Source: Neckera pumila
Taxonomy: Eukaryota > Streptophyta > Bryopsida > Hypnales > Neckeraceae
Direction: 5' to 3'
DNA: 64,000 nt
NCBI GenBank assembly: GCA_963969595.1
Contig: OZ018410.1
Span: forward strand, 28,090,913 to 28,154,912
Below, piece after piece: positions 36,107 through 49,791 of the stretch. Below the pieces are notes generated by a model. That model was not told the DNA's origin and did no database searches. It saw only the letters and a list, made by a program, of their open reading frames with translations. Position 1 is the first letter of the stretch. Each line of letters opens with the position of its first letter. The translations under genes were made by a program, and so were the position numbers.

Positions 36107-36610
36107 TTAACAGAAGTCATCTAAGTCTTCATGCAATGAAATCCATCTAAGTTGTGATCCAATGACATTCATCCCACTCGTGATTCAGTTAAATTCATCC
36201 ACCTCAAAATTCAATGAAACCATGCATCTCGTAATTCAATCAAATTCATCCAACTTGTAATTCAATGAAATTCATCTAGCCTGTAAGTGAATGGAAATTG
36301 CCATTTATAATAAGGTAATTGCACCTTAAATCGCACAGTGACGCAATTTGGCTTCATTAAATATGGTTTTTATTATTATTATTATTTTTTGTGGGGTCCC
36401 ATTGGTAGTCAAAAGGGGATTCTAGATTCTCTTAGAATGCAATTTTTGGACACCGTGTGAATAAATTACAAATCTCCAAAATGTTGAGAATAGGTGTACC
36501 CAAAAGCAATCATAGAGTCATATGAACAGCAGGAGTACATTTTAGGCAAGAATATCCACTGTATGCTTTTAGGAACCGTGCGATTTTAGGTGTAGTTACC
36601 TTACAAGTAC

Positions 36611-37370
36611 CTTATTTTTTAAATTAATTTTTAAATTGACACATGTGATTGTAGGATTTTGTAGAACATTACATTTTGTGAACATTTGTTTAGAATTTTG
36701 GAAATTTTCAACGTGTGTATTGCAAAATAGAAGCATTCAAAGTCTTTGAAATCTTTTTTATGGCCTTGCCCAAAAAAAAGCACCGGCATATCTCAAACTC
36801 ACTTTTTTATACAAAAAAATACAAAATGATGCTGCTTCTTTCGATTATATTTTTGCCCTCAAATTCAAAGTTGTTTAGAATTCAATTATAGAATTGAACA
36901 ATGCCAATCCCAATTGCCGCAATATTAGAATAAACAATCTACATCCTATGATTTTATTTATTTTTTTAAATATTAAAACTTGAGTAAGATAATGGATTTC
37001 AAAGTTTATTTTAGAGTAGAGAATTCTTGACTGCCCGGCAACAAAAATTTCTCATAACCTTAGACTCATTTATTGAAAGGGAATTATTCAAACCCATGCA
37101 TGTGTATATAAATCTTATAAATGGTCTTTCAATTGATATCTACAGAAAAATTGTTTTTTTAAGTTGTGCACAGAGTGCCCAATTTGAAAAACAAACTACA
37201 CATTAGCCCTTAACATTAGACTCATATTTCCAAATGACATGAAATTTAGTGCATATGAAAGATATTCCTCAAGTTCCATCATGTTCTATTAGTTCAACCT
37301 AAAATACGCAAATCTTTTGCCTGCCCAAAATTTCTATGTTGCTGAAAATTGTGGACTGGTCCTTTAGGGG
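36611..37370 (+). mobile_element. TTAA-flanked element, family A, diverged or truncated copy
   Basis: It ends GGTCCTTTAGGGG followed by TTAA (37371-37374). The interior matches family A in order (ACATG-GATTGTAGGATTTTGTAG, AATCTACATCCTATGATTTTATTT, CTCATAACCTTAGACTCATT). The left terminus is not recognisable. Confidence 0.55.
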
Positions 37371-37374
37371 TTAA

Positions 37375-40300
37375 GTGTACATCCCAAAAAACCAAATGGG
37401 GCTTCATTCAATGCCTGAAGCTCTTTTAATATATTATCATCCAAAACGCTTGAAGATTGACATTTAGAATACATGTGTGTAAAATGAAGAGAAATAAAAT
37501 TTTAGGCACATGCAATTGTAGGGTCGTAGAGTACGTGACAAAATTGAAAGGTTTACTAGAACAATTCCCAAATTTCCAACATGTGCACTTGTAAAATATA
37601 AGCTTCCCAATTACATAAATCCTTTTTTGTGTCCTACAAAGAACATGGCAAATGATTTTAAGAAGGTTCCATTTGCCATAAAAAAAGGTCCGTGTTTACT
37701 TGGTGTTTTTTCTCTTTATTCATTCTTGAAAGCAAGTTCAATACTTGTTTAGAAAAAAGAGTAGCACTTAGTATTGTAAACATATAAGAAAAAATAATGA
37801 GTACAAAATTGTAGAGAATGCTTGAAAATAATAAATAGTGAAGAATGTGGATATTTCATGAAAGCTTGCGAATCCTTGTGGTTGTAAGTATATACTGTAG
37901 AACTTACATTCTTGAGTACTGTCTTTTGGTTGAACATTGAAAATGGAGTTAAAGGAAGGAATTCAAAATGAATATATTTAGAAGAAAACACATAAATAAG
38001 GGCTCAAATGAAGACTCATTACTCTCATCTCACTGATCAGAAAGGAATAATTGAAGCCTTTCTTCATGTATAGGAATTTGTAAGCCCGATAACACTTTCT
38101 TTTTTCCTCTGATTTGCCTAGACTGCCGTGTTCATGAAATGAAAATATTGCCTAGCATGCAAATAATATTGTAACTATAGAGTAAATATCTTGAAAATTC
38201 TTTTATTTTTTCAAACCGTGTCTCTACATTTGGTTAACATTTTAATGGAAAGAAAGGATTCCATTTGTTGTGATTTCCCTTGAATCGCCCTATTTCCAGA
38301 AAATGCAATTTGGTCCATTAGTAATTAATGAGTGTTTGCTGAGCACAGTGATTGCTATAGGTTAATACCTTCTTATGGAGCATGTTTGCAATGTGTTGTT
38401 AAACTTGTGCCAAATCAACTAGAATTTTATTTGTTGTTAAGTTTAGATATATTTACTATTTGAATTTCACGCTTTAAAGGGTCCTAGGATAAAACATTTG
38501 GCAAGATAGTTTGTTTTATTTGAATATATTGTTTTATAACCTTAAAAGTACTTGTTGTTCCATTAATTTTTCAAAGTGGATGGGGGTGGTCAATTGTCAT
38601 AGTAACTTTTTGTATGAAAATTTAAAGTATAGAATCTTTGAATTCTCAATGTTACGCAAGTAGACCAAATGTTATGTGGTTATGGTCCAGCGATGTCAAT
38701 GTCTGTAAAGGTAGAAAATAGCAATAGGTTTCCTTGAATACCATTTTTAAATCTATAAAAGCCTAGATGAAATGTTATTTCATTGAAAGTCGTTAATGGA
38801 GTTTGTCAAACCAAAAATTAATTAGTAGACTTCAAAAACAATCATTCAAATTTTTTTTTTCCATTATACTGTTGTAGTTGACATGGGAAGAATAGATTCA
38901 TTCTATTTGCAGTAATGACACAAATGTTGTGGACACTCTTATTCTTTGTGAATGGATGCAGTGTTTTGGAACAACAAAAAGTTGGAATAATGTTTGCATT
39001 GAATTCTCGGAAGTCTATTTGAATGCCGAGTTGCATGAGTTTGTCTAAAAAACCAATAACAAATGTCACTAGAGAGATCAGTGATATTAAATGTATTCTT
39101 CTATCAAAGAATGAACTAGTTTAAGAATTGCTACGATGTGCAGAGTATTTAAGACGCTTTCTATGAATTTAAACAAGAAGGTGTAACTGAGTCTTTGTCT
39201 GGGGTGAACATCAAAATTAAATGATGGTGAAGCATTATATTTACATCTCCATTGTAATCAAATTTTAATCGCGTTACAATGTAAGTGCAGTTCTCTTTAG
39301 GCTTTGTAACCAGGGTGTTTGAAAGCACAGTGAAAGCCGCTGTTTGCATTTGAATGACATAGTCAACAAAGATAGTAATGCTGGATGAGCAACTAAACAA
39401 TTTGTTATTGAATGTCAAATGAATAGAATTCATGGCACTGCCTCGTATTGGAAAGTTGATTAGCAATATAACTCCGGACAATGTAGAAACTCAGTGCCAT
39501 ATCTTCTTTAGTAGAAAAGAAAGATTTTATGAGTACTACATTATGTATAATGAACTATACATTGAGACCTCCTAAACCTATGAATTTAGATGTGTAGAAC
39601 TCCGAATGCCCAAGCATGTCCAAGTGTGTTTTGACTAAGGGAAAAAATAATGGTCTCATAGTAATCTTTAGTGAAGCAACTTTATGTTTGAAAAATATAA
39701 TATACTGTACATCATAGAAGCATTGCCTGTCATCTATTCACAACCATTTTGAGTGCATACTTGCATAGCAGTTATGAGATTATAACCAAAAAAAAGAACA
39801 TTTTTTTTTTAGAATAGGGCCTCTCCCACAATTTGAAATGAATTTAATTTAACTGTAAGCAACAATACTATGCACAAGTGATGTTTCCACAAGCTTATAA
39901 ATGTGATTGTCAGGTAATTAGAAAAAAATGTGTAGAAAACAAGATTTTTAAATTTTATTTTATAATAATAGAGGTGCTTGTCAAATGTGGAGAAGTGGAG
40001 TTGATGTCAATTCTTTATAATTATGAGGAATAAATTATATAGAGCATTGAACGGATGAGTATGGCAAAGAATTTTTTATTTTTATTTGTAATAGTCTTTC
40101 AAGTATCAATATTGAGTATTACGGAAAAACCATTGAGTGCTTCTTTCCGTAGAGGAAGAACAAGTTTTTTTTGAATCAATTGTTTTCTCCTTTCTTAATT
40201 GAAATTTTTGGATTTTATAAAAAGACACTTTTACAAAAGCTAATGCCGAGCTTGTTTTAAATTGTTTTTGCTTCTTGTATTGCAATTGGGTCCCCAAGTG

Positions 40301-41300
40301 TGAAGAAAATTAAGAAATTTAAGTTTTGCTACTTTCTGTCAACTGTTGAAGATGAGCATAAAATTTTATGGATTTACGGGAAATGGCACAAGTAATGCAT
40401 ATGCAAAAGTCGTTCAGTATATTTCTACAAGTTTTTTAAGTGCATGTTTGATTATTAATTTTCTACATGTACAAGAGTTGAAGCTTTTGTGGTTCCAAAT
40501 ACGTGGAAGCTTGCATTCACATCAAAGAGAAGACTGAGATGGAGAACATGACATTCAATTTAACAAGTCTGTTGCTATATAGTATAATTAGTAGGGAGTG
40601 AAATTGTGAATGAATGGAAACATTTTTCTCAGAGTCATATGTGTTCAATAACATATGAATATAAAGTTTGTACAATACCAATTTTGGAATGAATGAATAG
40701 AAACTTGAACATTATTTTGCATTTTTTTAATTGCTATACAGCTCTGAGAATCTTGAAGAAAGCATTGGGCATTTAGAGATTACCAATTAAGATGTGTGGA
40801 CTTCTTGTTTTTAATTTTCACACAATAGTATATAGAAGGAAGGAGACTTTGTCGTCTATGTAGAAATATGTTAAAGCATATATACAAGAAATTGGAAGAA
40901 TATGGTAATCTGTGCATGTCTACAAGGAAGTTGGTAATGTGAAAGGTTTCATGAGAATTGAAATGATGTCCTTATTGGGAAGTACATAAACAAGAGTGTA
41001 GTGAGCGTGGTTTCAGAGAAGGTCATTGAAGATTCATAAAGTAAGCAATCGATGAACTTGTGCGTATTTATAGTGTTCGAAGTTGCAGTGAAAGTACTAT
41101 GCATTTAGTTGGTTTTAGAATTTTGTAGAATACATTGTAAGTTATAGGTGCAATATACTATGATTTTGAAGAATGTGTATAGTGAATAAGTTGCACAAAT
41201 TTGTCAAAGGAAAGGAATGGGAAAAAGAAAAGGATCAAACTTAGAAGGTTTTTGGTGTTTTTGTTTGAAGAATTTGACTTTGTTAACCTCCTCCTGTTTT
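37375..41300. other. AT-rich intergenic DNA
   Basis: No gene or clear repeat was recognised apart from scattered similarity to the TTAA-flanked families (for example CATTTAGAATAC and GGCACATGCAATTGTAGGGTC at 37456-37524). Short frames appear to be chance. Confidence 0.3.
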
Positions 41301-41330
41301 TTTAGGATTTTCGGCAAGGGGGGAGGGGGG

Positions 41331-41342
41331 GTGTATAAAAAT
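41331..41342 (+). promoter_or_regulatory. Candidate TATA box of the DUF7869-like gene
   Basis: GTGTATAAAAATT follows a G-rich run (GGGGGGAGGGGGGG) about 110 bp upstream of the first ATG at 41448. Position and sequence fit a plant TATA element. Confidence 0.4.
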
Positions 41343-41447
41343 TATTTTGTGAATAGAATTACACGAGGGGTACAATTTTGCAAAGGTATTGAAGTTCCGA
41401 AGTTTTGAAAAAAATATTTAACTGTAATGTACCAGTGACGAAAGAAA

Positions 41448-44400
41448 ATGGTGGCGGAAGCATTTGGAAGTCTAGTGGTTTTCAATGCCGTGGGCACTAC
41501 GGTGGTTGCAACAGAGCAAAGAAGCATAGGGGAGAGATTGGCGCGTGTGGTACGGGGAAGACTTTTTGAACAAGAAGATCCTGCACCTGCGGCTAGAGAA
41601 CCACAGTCTACCAATGGCATGCTTCAACTTCTTGGGGATGAAGGATGTATTGTGGGAGTTGGCGTGCTGGATAGCAATTTTGCATGTGGTGATGAACTTC
41701 ACCACATGAACTTACGTCCTTTTGAAACTGCGGTTCTTATAACACGTGCTGTACAAAAAACAAAATGGGTTGGGGAGTTGGTTGGAAAAACTATGGGTGA
41801 TTGTGTAGGTAAGGTTATACGTTGGCGTCGTGCTTCAATTCATTATGCACTCCCCTCCGAGGTGAGAACGACAACAAGAACTGCAAGGGAGGGGCAAAAT
41901 TTCTCTTTTCCACTGGTCTCTGCACCGGTGTTTGATTTTCATGACGTGGATGACAACCCAAGCACATCCAATTTCACGCCATTAAGTCAAGGTGGAGGAA
42001 GCACACTTGAAAGAAGTTCTCCTATGACACAAGGCTCTGAAGCCAATACAGCGGATTTCACAAGAAGTGAAGGATTACCTGAGAATGCTTCAAGGAGGAG
42101 GTATTCAATGGCAAATTGAAGGGCGAGGGTGAGAACTCCAAGGGAGAGGGGAGAGCCTGCTAGTCAGAAAGTTACTCTTAACAGTGTTATGTGTGTGAAG
42201 GAGAAAGGAGCATGCAAACGCAATTGTTTGCGTGATGTAGATGCAAAATATGTATTGGACCAACGATATATGGCATGGGGGCAGAAGTACAAGGCACATG
42301 CTACTTAAATAATGCAAATGCTTAATGCCTTTTACACTCGCACGAAGGGTCCGACGAGAGACAAGTACGTGACAAAAATGGCACAGTCGTATGCAATGCA
42401 TGCTACGCCGCGGCGTTGGGTTATTCTCAGAGGCGTTTGAAGCAATTGAAGACAGCACATGCTGTATATGGCTGAGTGGCAGCCGTTCATGGAAACAGGT
42501 GTCAGCAGAGGGAAAGTGCAAAAATGTCAGCAGCTAGGGAAAGCCTCAACGTTTTTTTCAACGAATTAGGATGTCAGCAACCCCATCGATCGATTCACAG
42601 GAAAATGGACAATGCGAAGCTACCATTGATCCTGTTGCCAATGAAAATGAGCAAGTTGGATGTTTTCCAATATGTGAACAAAGAAGTGAAGAAACTAGTG
42701 GACGGGTCAGAGTGGTCAATGACCTCGTTTCGTCAACTATGGCGGAAGGAATTTCCGCATGTGCAAATCCCACCATTCTCTTGATTCTCGAAGTGCTAGC
42801 ATTGTTGGAAGTATAAGTGTGGAATGGAATCCACAACAAATGCCGTAGCAAAGGTGAAGATAAAAGAGTTGTATGTGTTGCACATTCGATATCAAATGGA
42901 AGAGAGGCGAGATTATTGGTTGTTCAAGAGGTCCGCGATGATCACTCCGGACTTTTTCATGTGTTTGATTGTGGACATATGGATCAAAATACAACCATGA
43001 TACCAAAGATGAGGCAGACTGTGAAGAACATCGAATCTCGATTTGTGAAGACTCATTTGTGTAGTGTACTTGTACATGGTATTGGCTTGTATTCAGACGT
43101 GTGGATAGATACTCACCACAAGCATGATAGCAATCAAGTCGTAACGCCGGTGATAAACATATATGCGACGTGAAGCGAAGGAAGGGGTCATTGCCACCGA
43201 CGTTGAGGATTCAAGCGGATAATACTACAAGGGAGAACAAAAACGCTTAAGCGTTTGCCATGTGCGCTGCACTAGCTGGGCTTGGTTTCTTCAAGGAAGT
43301 GCATCTTTGTTTTTTGATAGTGGGCCACACACATGAAGACATCGATCAGAGATTCAGTGTGATTTTGAATATATTGAAGAGGAGAGACATAGACACTTTA
43401 ACAGAGATATTGCAGCTGATAGAGAAGGAAATGTCGTACAGAGAGGCTTTGGTGAGTGCTCGCAAGCTTGAGCACGTTCGCAATTGGAAGGCATTTATCA
43501 CACCTCATTTGCTACGAGGAAGGGAATCACTGACGGGCATCACATTTCCACACCATATGAGGTTTTACGTGGAAAATGGGTTGGTTCATGTGCAACACAA
43601 GCATTTTTGCACAGACGAGTAGGGCCCAACGAGTGGGCATTTGTGTCTGAACTCACTACTGAGCGTAGCAGAGAAACCGGACCTCGCAGAGTTGTTTGCA
43701 GCTAATCAGAGGGAATTGAAAGCATTGGATGAGTTCATTGCTTACAAGAAGAAGATGATAGAGAGAGGCTTCAACCTGATCAGGAACATGGAAGTGGTGG
43801 ACGAAATAGAATAATTCAAGGATTATTTGGAAGAATTCCCACAACAAAATAGAGAAGGCGTCCGTGATTTACCATTTTGGCCCAGCAATGTCTTGAACAA
43901 GAACATAGACAATGGAATTGTTCCTGATGTGGAAGGAGGTACAATTTCAAGTGCAATTGCTAATGAGGATGGAAATAGAACGGAGAGTGCAGCCGTTAAT
44001 AGGATTATGGCGACAATGCCAAATCCTGAGAGGAAGGGGTATTTCGGACCTCGCAGAGATAGACCTGCACAAGCAACATCACAAAGAGTGACTGGGGGGA
44101 GGATTCGAGGCAGAAGGAATGAAGTTATACCAGAGCTACGACAAGATGTAGAGGAAGATCTGTTTCCTCCATTCAATCCAGAGAATGACGTTGTTGTAGG
44201 ACAGTACGTAGCCCTTACCGTAGAACTAGCGGAAGTAAGAGGAAGAGTACCCTTTTTTTTAGGAAAGGTGCTAGAATTTGGTCAAGGGACGTGGGCCTCC
44301 AAGATGAAAGTCCTGTGGTATTGGCCTACTATGAGACCTGGAGCACATGATGAAGCAGGTAGTAACCGAGTGAGGTATATGAACTGTATGGAATCAATGT

Positions 44401-44483
44401 GGGAACCGTCTGGTGAAATGTTGGGCTGGACCAAGAAAGAAGCCGCTATATATTCATGGACGGATGTTCCTCGTCGAACGTAG
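41448..44483 (+). pseudogene. Decayed DUF7869-type transposon-related gene
   Basis: Reading frames succeed each other along the plus strand. 41448-42119 has an N-terminal domain (GCIVGVGVLDSNFACGDEL, then VGKTMGDCVGKVIRWRRA). 42476-42784 contains SFRQLWRKEFPHVQIPPFS; TGA and TAG stops follow at 42782-42799. In the same frame come FSKC, a Cys/His segment and MEERRDYW. 42850-43172 has MDQNTTMIPKMRQ and LVHGIGLYSDVWIDTHHKH. About 43190-43622 holds the family hallmark QADNTTRENKN, an in-frame TAA at 43248-43250, then FLIVGHTHEDIDQRFS. 43827-44483 is a C-terminal region with VGQYVALTVELAEVRGRVPF and MKVLWYWPTMRPG. The HxHxxxDQ-type signature and order fit DUF7869 proteins, which occur in repeated plant genes. 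At least three stops and two frame changes make it non-functional. Confidence 0.7.
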
Positions 44484-44499
44484 ATGACGAACGTTTGCA

Positions 44500-45480
44500 T
44501 AATGATTTGAATATAGATTAGTGAAGTATGATATTATGCAGTGTTTTTTGACCTTGTAGTTGTAGGTATGTAGAAGTACTTGAGTGTGAAGCACAAAGTA
44601 ATGTGTCTTAAAAATAGTGTGGAGTGAAAAGTGTGAAAGGTTTTCATGAAGTAATTATAAAAATGGAGTGTTTGACAACTTTTTTCCAAGCAATTTCTCC
44701 TACTAAGAGCTTTGATGTTTTCAATAATCCCTCCTCCCCTCAACATTTGAGACTATCCATTTTAGATGCCGTACTAGCCAAGTGCAATGTCGCACCCCCC
44801 AAGTGCAAGAATGTCTAATTTGGTGTTCAATTTGTGGCATAAAAGCTCAATAAATAACATTCACTCATTACCAACACTCAGAACCTAGGTTGGAATACAC
44901 AACTATTAATGGTAATTTTGTAGGTCCTTGTTGTACATTTCATACGCCATCCATCACTCACTTCATCAACATCTTGAAATCTCCATTTTGGATATTCAAA
45001 ATACACTTTCTAAGATTAATAATATAGTCATTAAATATGCTATTTACTATACATACAAAAGCTTGAAAACAATCAAGCATTCTCTAATATAAATGAATTA
45101 TTCAAAAACAAAGAATATTCTTCATACCACCTCTAGCTCTACTCTAATCCTACGCTTGTCACAACCTCTTTTGAAAAATCCTAAGAAATTACCCAACTTT
45201 CAACCTACTTCCACTCTCTTCTCAAATTAAAATTAGTTAGTATAGAATCTCCCTTTTTACAAAGGTACATAGTCCAGCCTCTTTTTGACTAGCTTTTTAG
45301 AGCCCAATATGGGACCGTAAACAAACAGACTCTTCATGCACGCCAACTACTTAGAGTAGTTGGAGTTATTTCTCTCTCTATTTATTAAGAACACTTACTT
45401 TGAGTACTGCAAAAAGTCGCAATTGAATAGCATTGTTTATATCAGTGATGTCACACATACGCAAAATGAGCTCATCATAT
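44500..45480. other. AT-rich intergenic DNA
   Basis: No gene or repeat was recognised between the DUF7869-like remnant and the foldback at 45483. Confidence 0.35.
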
Positions 45481-45482
45481 AA

Positions 45483-45637
45483 GGTACACTATCCCCATTC
45501 CAATTCAAATGGGAGCAAGCCCATTGTAGACAAAATTACTTTAGTGGTATACATTTCAGAATTTGAATGCACATCAATAATATAATTTTGCCCACAATGG
45601 GCTTACTTCCAATTGGCCTGGAATGGGATAGTTTACC
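45483..45637. mobile_element. Foldback MITE, about 155 bp
   Basis: Imperfect inverted arms of about 50 bp. The left arm starts GGTACACTATCCCCATTCC and the right arm ends GGAATGGGATAGTTTACC. Both contain AGCCCATTGT / ACAATGGGCT. The centre is AT-rich. Confidence 0.75.
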
Positions 45638-45907
45638 AATTCAAAAATCCAATTCCTCTATAACTTCTAATATATAGCCTCTATAAGATTCCAAATATCT
45701 AATTTGGGGACATAGTTTAAAACTTATACTTTAGCGTTATAGGCAATAGTGTCGGTTTCCAATAGTCATTAGAAATATAATACGATGGTAGACAACAACT
45801 TCAACATTGTCATGTACATTGAATGGGGGCTAGATGAATACCTCAAGAATTTTGCTTTCATTGCTCATTAAACGTCACTTAAAATGTCACATTCTGATAT
45901 AAATATA

Positions 45908-46925
45908 ATCCCTAAAGGACTAGATGTTTTCAAGAGAAATTGAAAAGAACTATCATTTTTGATGCATTAACCAAAATTGAATTTTTTCTTAAACTTCAAC
46001 CATAAAAAGGGGAATAGACCATTATGGTAATGTATGGAGAAACTTTTGGTCTATTCATCAACATATATTACAAGATTATAACATTTGAGGAGAGCGAATA
46101 ACTTTTCTTCAACACTGCCAAGTAGGGTTAGAAGAATTTTACATCTTGCTAGGTACATACACAAAACTTTAGAAGCAAAAAAGTTGTACTTTAGTCTAAT
46201 CACCCTGCAATGGGAAGAAGTCAAGTAAACTAGCAATATATTTACTATTTTTGATGATTTTTTGTGTGCTAAGGATTGTTTTTCGAAACAAAGCATGAAA
46301 TTATAGAATCAAAAATTTAGACTATGTGAAAATATTTCAAAAACCAATTCCACCAAATTCTTTCAAAGTAAAAAGAAAAATGTTTTGTTAGACCTTGCCT
46401 AATTGAAATACTAGATCACCAATAGTAAAGTTTGACTCTTCTTGGAGTGAATATTGCAAAAGGTATAGTTTTACTTGCATATATGCCAAATAATAGAAAT
46501 AGATGTAGAATTTTGCATAAGCTGTTGAAACTATTGCTAAATTCTCTAGAAGAGTATAATTTTTGATTTGGACACACAATTGCTTTTTTGGTGATCTTTG
46601 TTTTATAAAAAACCAAAGTTTTTTTGGCATCAATGTGAACAGGTTTTAGATGACAACAACCCATGTTTTAATGTCAACAATGATGTCCATTGATGTTACA
46701 TTGGCCATCATTGTTGACATGAAAACACGTTATTTTTTTTGACGTCACCTAAAATCCATTCATTTAAATGTCAATTGTTATATTGAACGTCACTTTAAAC
46801 AAGGTTTTCTTATAGTGCTGCAAATAAGGTGAATATCCCCATTTTATAAATTCTTGGCCTTCATTACTACCAATTCAAATTTCACTTGTACCTTGAAAAG
46901 ACATCACTTGGTCCTTAGAGGCTTA
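45908..46925 (+). mobile_element. Probable diverged TTAA-type element
   Basis: The left end reads TAATCCCTAAAGGACTAG and the right end TTGGTCCTTAGAGGCTTAA. Both are degraded versions of the family termini, about 1 kb apart. A smaller foldback at 46641-46755 is nested inside. Both TTAA sites appear mutated. Confidence 0.45.
46641..46755. mobile_element. Small foldback element
   Basis: Inverted arms TTTTAGATGACAACAACCCATG... and ...CGTTATTTTTTTTGACGTCACCTAAAA enclose a nearly perfect AATGTCAACAATGATG / CATCATTGTTGACAT pair. It is about 115 bp and non-coding. Confidence 0.75.
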
Positions 46926-46929
46926 AATA

Positions 46930-48400
46930 ACATGTGAGTGGCATCTAGAATGGGAAGAATTATGGGATTTTTTTAGTTTCCTTTGAGATCTTAGATTGCT
47001 ACATATGGCATACTATTCATTTGAAGACATTTAGACATTTAGATTTTCTTTCTTTTCATCATGAAACTCCATTGTTTATTAAGAAAATAATTAATTTTGC
47101 ACTAGAAGGAAACCAACCCTTGCTTTCAATTTGCAATATCTTTTTTAACAATGTTTAATTCTTTAACATAAGTGAATAGAAAATTATGTTATATTTTTGT
47201 TAAACAACATTATGAAAAGTGGATGGATAAGTTTTGACTACAACATATTCATGTTTCCTCCAAACAATACATGTTTGTATGAATTGGCTTGTTTATATGG
47301 AATTAAAGCATGAGAGTATTATCATCAAAAATCCAAAATCACATAAAATTGTCAAAAGAAAAAATCTAAATTAGGATATTATGTGTTCAAAACACTTTTA
47401 AATACCTACACTTAGGATTTAAATTTTTTTGACCAATATCCAAATTCAGTACTTTATGACTTTTTGCATGCGATTTTTAATGCAGTTCTTATAATATTGT
47501 AATACTCTCAAGCTTTAATCCCATGCGGAAAAAATGTCATTTTTACTACTTTAAAGGATTGGACTGGAGATGTTGGTCTCACTTTATTATTCTTTTTTAT
47601 TCTCTCTATTAATAAATTTATTTTTCATTCCTAATCTTGTAACATAAAATAGAAGTGTCTCTCCCCTCTCCTACAACACTCCCATCCACCTTACCTCAAT
47701 TATATCTTTTAGTTGTTTTTTAAAGATAAAATGGTAGAAAATGGTCACTGTTGGTATCAAGAATTTTCTAAAGAAAAAACATTCAAACAATGACAGCTAT
47801 AAACGTATTTAACATCTTAATTCTTTAATGACAAGAGAGTAATCCAAATTTTCCAAATTGTAAAGATTTATTATAAATAGATTAATTATAATTTTGAAAT
47901 AAACAATGTATAAAAAGATCTATAGATTACATCCATATTTGAATCAACTACTACATTATCTAATATTTTCAAAAAAATCTTTATCATTTATAAGATCTAT
48001 AAACTCCAAGTAGACAATTATTTTTTCCATTGCATAGTGATTGGTGTATTGATTTTGAGTTTCAAAATCAATGAAAATTAGAGGGTTTAGAATTTAGTGT
48101 GCATCTTTTATTATAATGTATACGCTTATCAATATATCCAAAATCAGAAATTGAATCCACATTTTGAAAAAACTTATATATGCACCTTGCATTACTATGA
48201 CTATGATTCGGTATCAATGTTTGCTACATCCTAAAACATGAAGAAATTATCAAAATTTTGAAAAAAATAAATTCAACAATCTCCATAAGGTATTTTGTAT
48301 TCTAAAAATATACATTGGATGGAAAAAAATTGAAAAAAGTTTTGAAATGCAATTTTATAATCTAAAAGATGAACTTTGTTTAGGCAACTAAGGCAAATAG
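46930..48400. other. AT-rich intergenic DNA
   Basis: No gene was recognised and no repeat ends were identified. Confidence 0.3.
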
Positions 48401-49134
48401 ACAAAAATTGGCCAAGAATTTTTTTTTAATTTTAATGAAATTTTTTAAGTTTTTTCTCATAGAAAATATTTTTGTCTACATCAAGCTTTGGTTTATTTAT
48501 TTGGATTAGTAGTGTGAAAATTATGGAGGTTTTTATTTTGTGGAAAATCATTGCATCTTTTTGAGAAAATAACATATTTGATTCATTTTTTGACACCATT
48601 TTTACCATTTTCAAAAGAATAAAGATTCACAAGGTTTTGTCTATTTTCTAAGACAATCTTATCATTGGAATTAGTGAATTTCAGTTCCATCTTAAAGCTA
48701 TTAACTATTTCATTTTTCCTTCATTTTTATACTATTTCTACTTAATACGTAGTAGTATTTAAAAGACTGCAAATCAGGTCTTTTTTTAAAGACATTTTTT
48801 CCTAGATTTTCAAAGCAATTCTCCACCCCTAGGCAAGATTTTTTGCCTCAAAAGTTTGTAGTGCAATATTCAAAATTAAGAGGATTCAAGGTCTTATAAT
48901 CTAGTTAAGCAAGGTGCCAAAAAGAAAAATTCTTCACTTTAAACACAAATATCTTGCAATTTATGTAATCCAAGTTTTAAAATTTTTTTTTACACATTTC
49001 TATATTGATTTAGTGCAAAAATTTATGATTAAATTTGCAAAATTAAATAAATTCAAAGTTTTTTGTTCTTTGCAGTAGAAATGGTAGTTTGGAATGGTTT
49101 TGGATGAAAAAATGCCCTTGGGACTTTAGAGGTT
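48400..49134 (-). mobile_element. TTAA-type element, family B relative, reversed
   Basis: The interior aligns in reverse with the copy at 60302-61223 (CATAGAAAATATTTTTGTCTACAT, TTGGATTAGT, CTTATCATTGGAATTAGTGAA). The right end reads CCCTTGGGACTTTAGAGGTTAA, a mutated terminus. The left border is not clear. Confidence 0.5.
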
Positions 49135-49388
49135 AAGCACCACGGTTGCTACTATGTGAACCTAGAATCATAAGCACATTAACATAGGAGTCTATACATC
49201 TATGTTATAGGTGGCTATATTATAGAAACCTTTTATGATTATAGAATACCTATGTTTTAAAAACCTATATTATAGGTGTTTATACTATAAGTACTTTCAA
49301 TGGCGAAGAGTACCTGCTTATATATATTGTATGCTTAAGGTTTGTAGGCTAGCATTTCCATGTTCACATGCTAGCATCATTGGATTAA

Positions 49389-49791
49389 CCCCTAAAGGAC
49401 CAAACACCGTTTTTTTGGCAACATAGTGATTTTGGGCAGCTCACCACGAACGGAGTTTTTATTTTCTATCTTTGAAAATTTTGTACAACATCTGCCCAAG
49501 AGGTAGCTTTAAGATGAAACAATTTTCATAACTTTTGACTACAAGATTAAAAACTTATTGCATGATATGTAATTTTTGTTACTCAGCGGGCAGCCCGGGC
49601 AGCTCAAAAAACTTATCATACAATAACTTTTTAACTGTGAAGTCAAAAGTTATGAAAATTGTTGGACCTTAAAGCTACTTCTTGGACACATGTTGTATGA
49701 AATTTTCAAAGAAAAAGAATAAAAACTCCGTTCGTAGTGAGCTGCCCAAAATTGCTATGTTACCAAAAAACGGTGTTTGGTCCTTTAGGGG
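49389..49791. mobile_element. 403-bp TTAA-flanked foldback MITE
   Basis: CCCCTAAAGGACCAAACACC at the left and its exact inverse at the right are flanked by TTAA (49385-49388 and 49792-49795). The arms pair over about 185 bp with few mismatches, leaving a small centre around GGGCAGCCCGGGCAGC. The intact TTAA pair and low arm divergence suggest recent insertion. It has no coding capacity. Confidence 0.9.
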
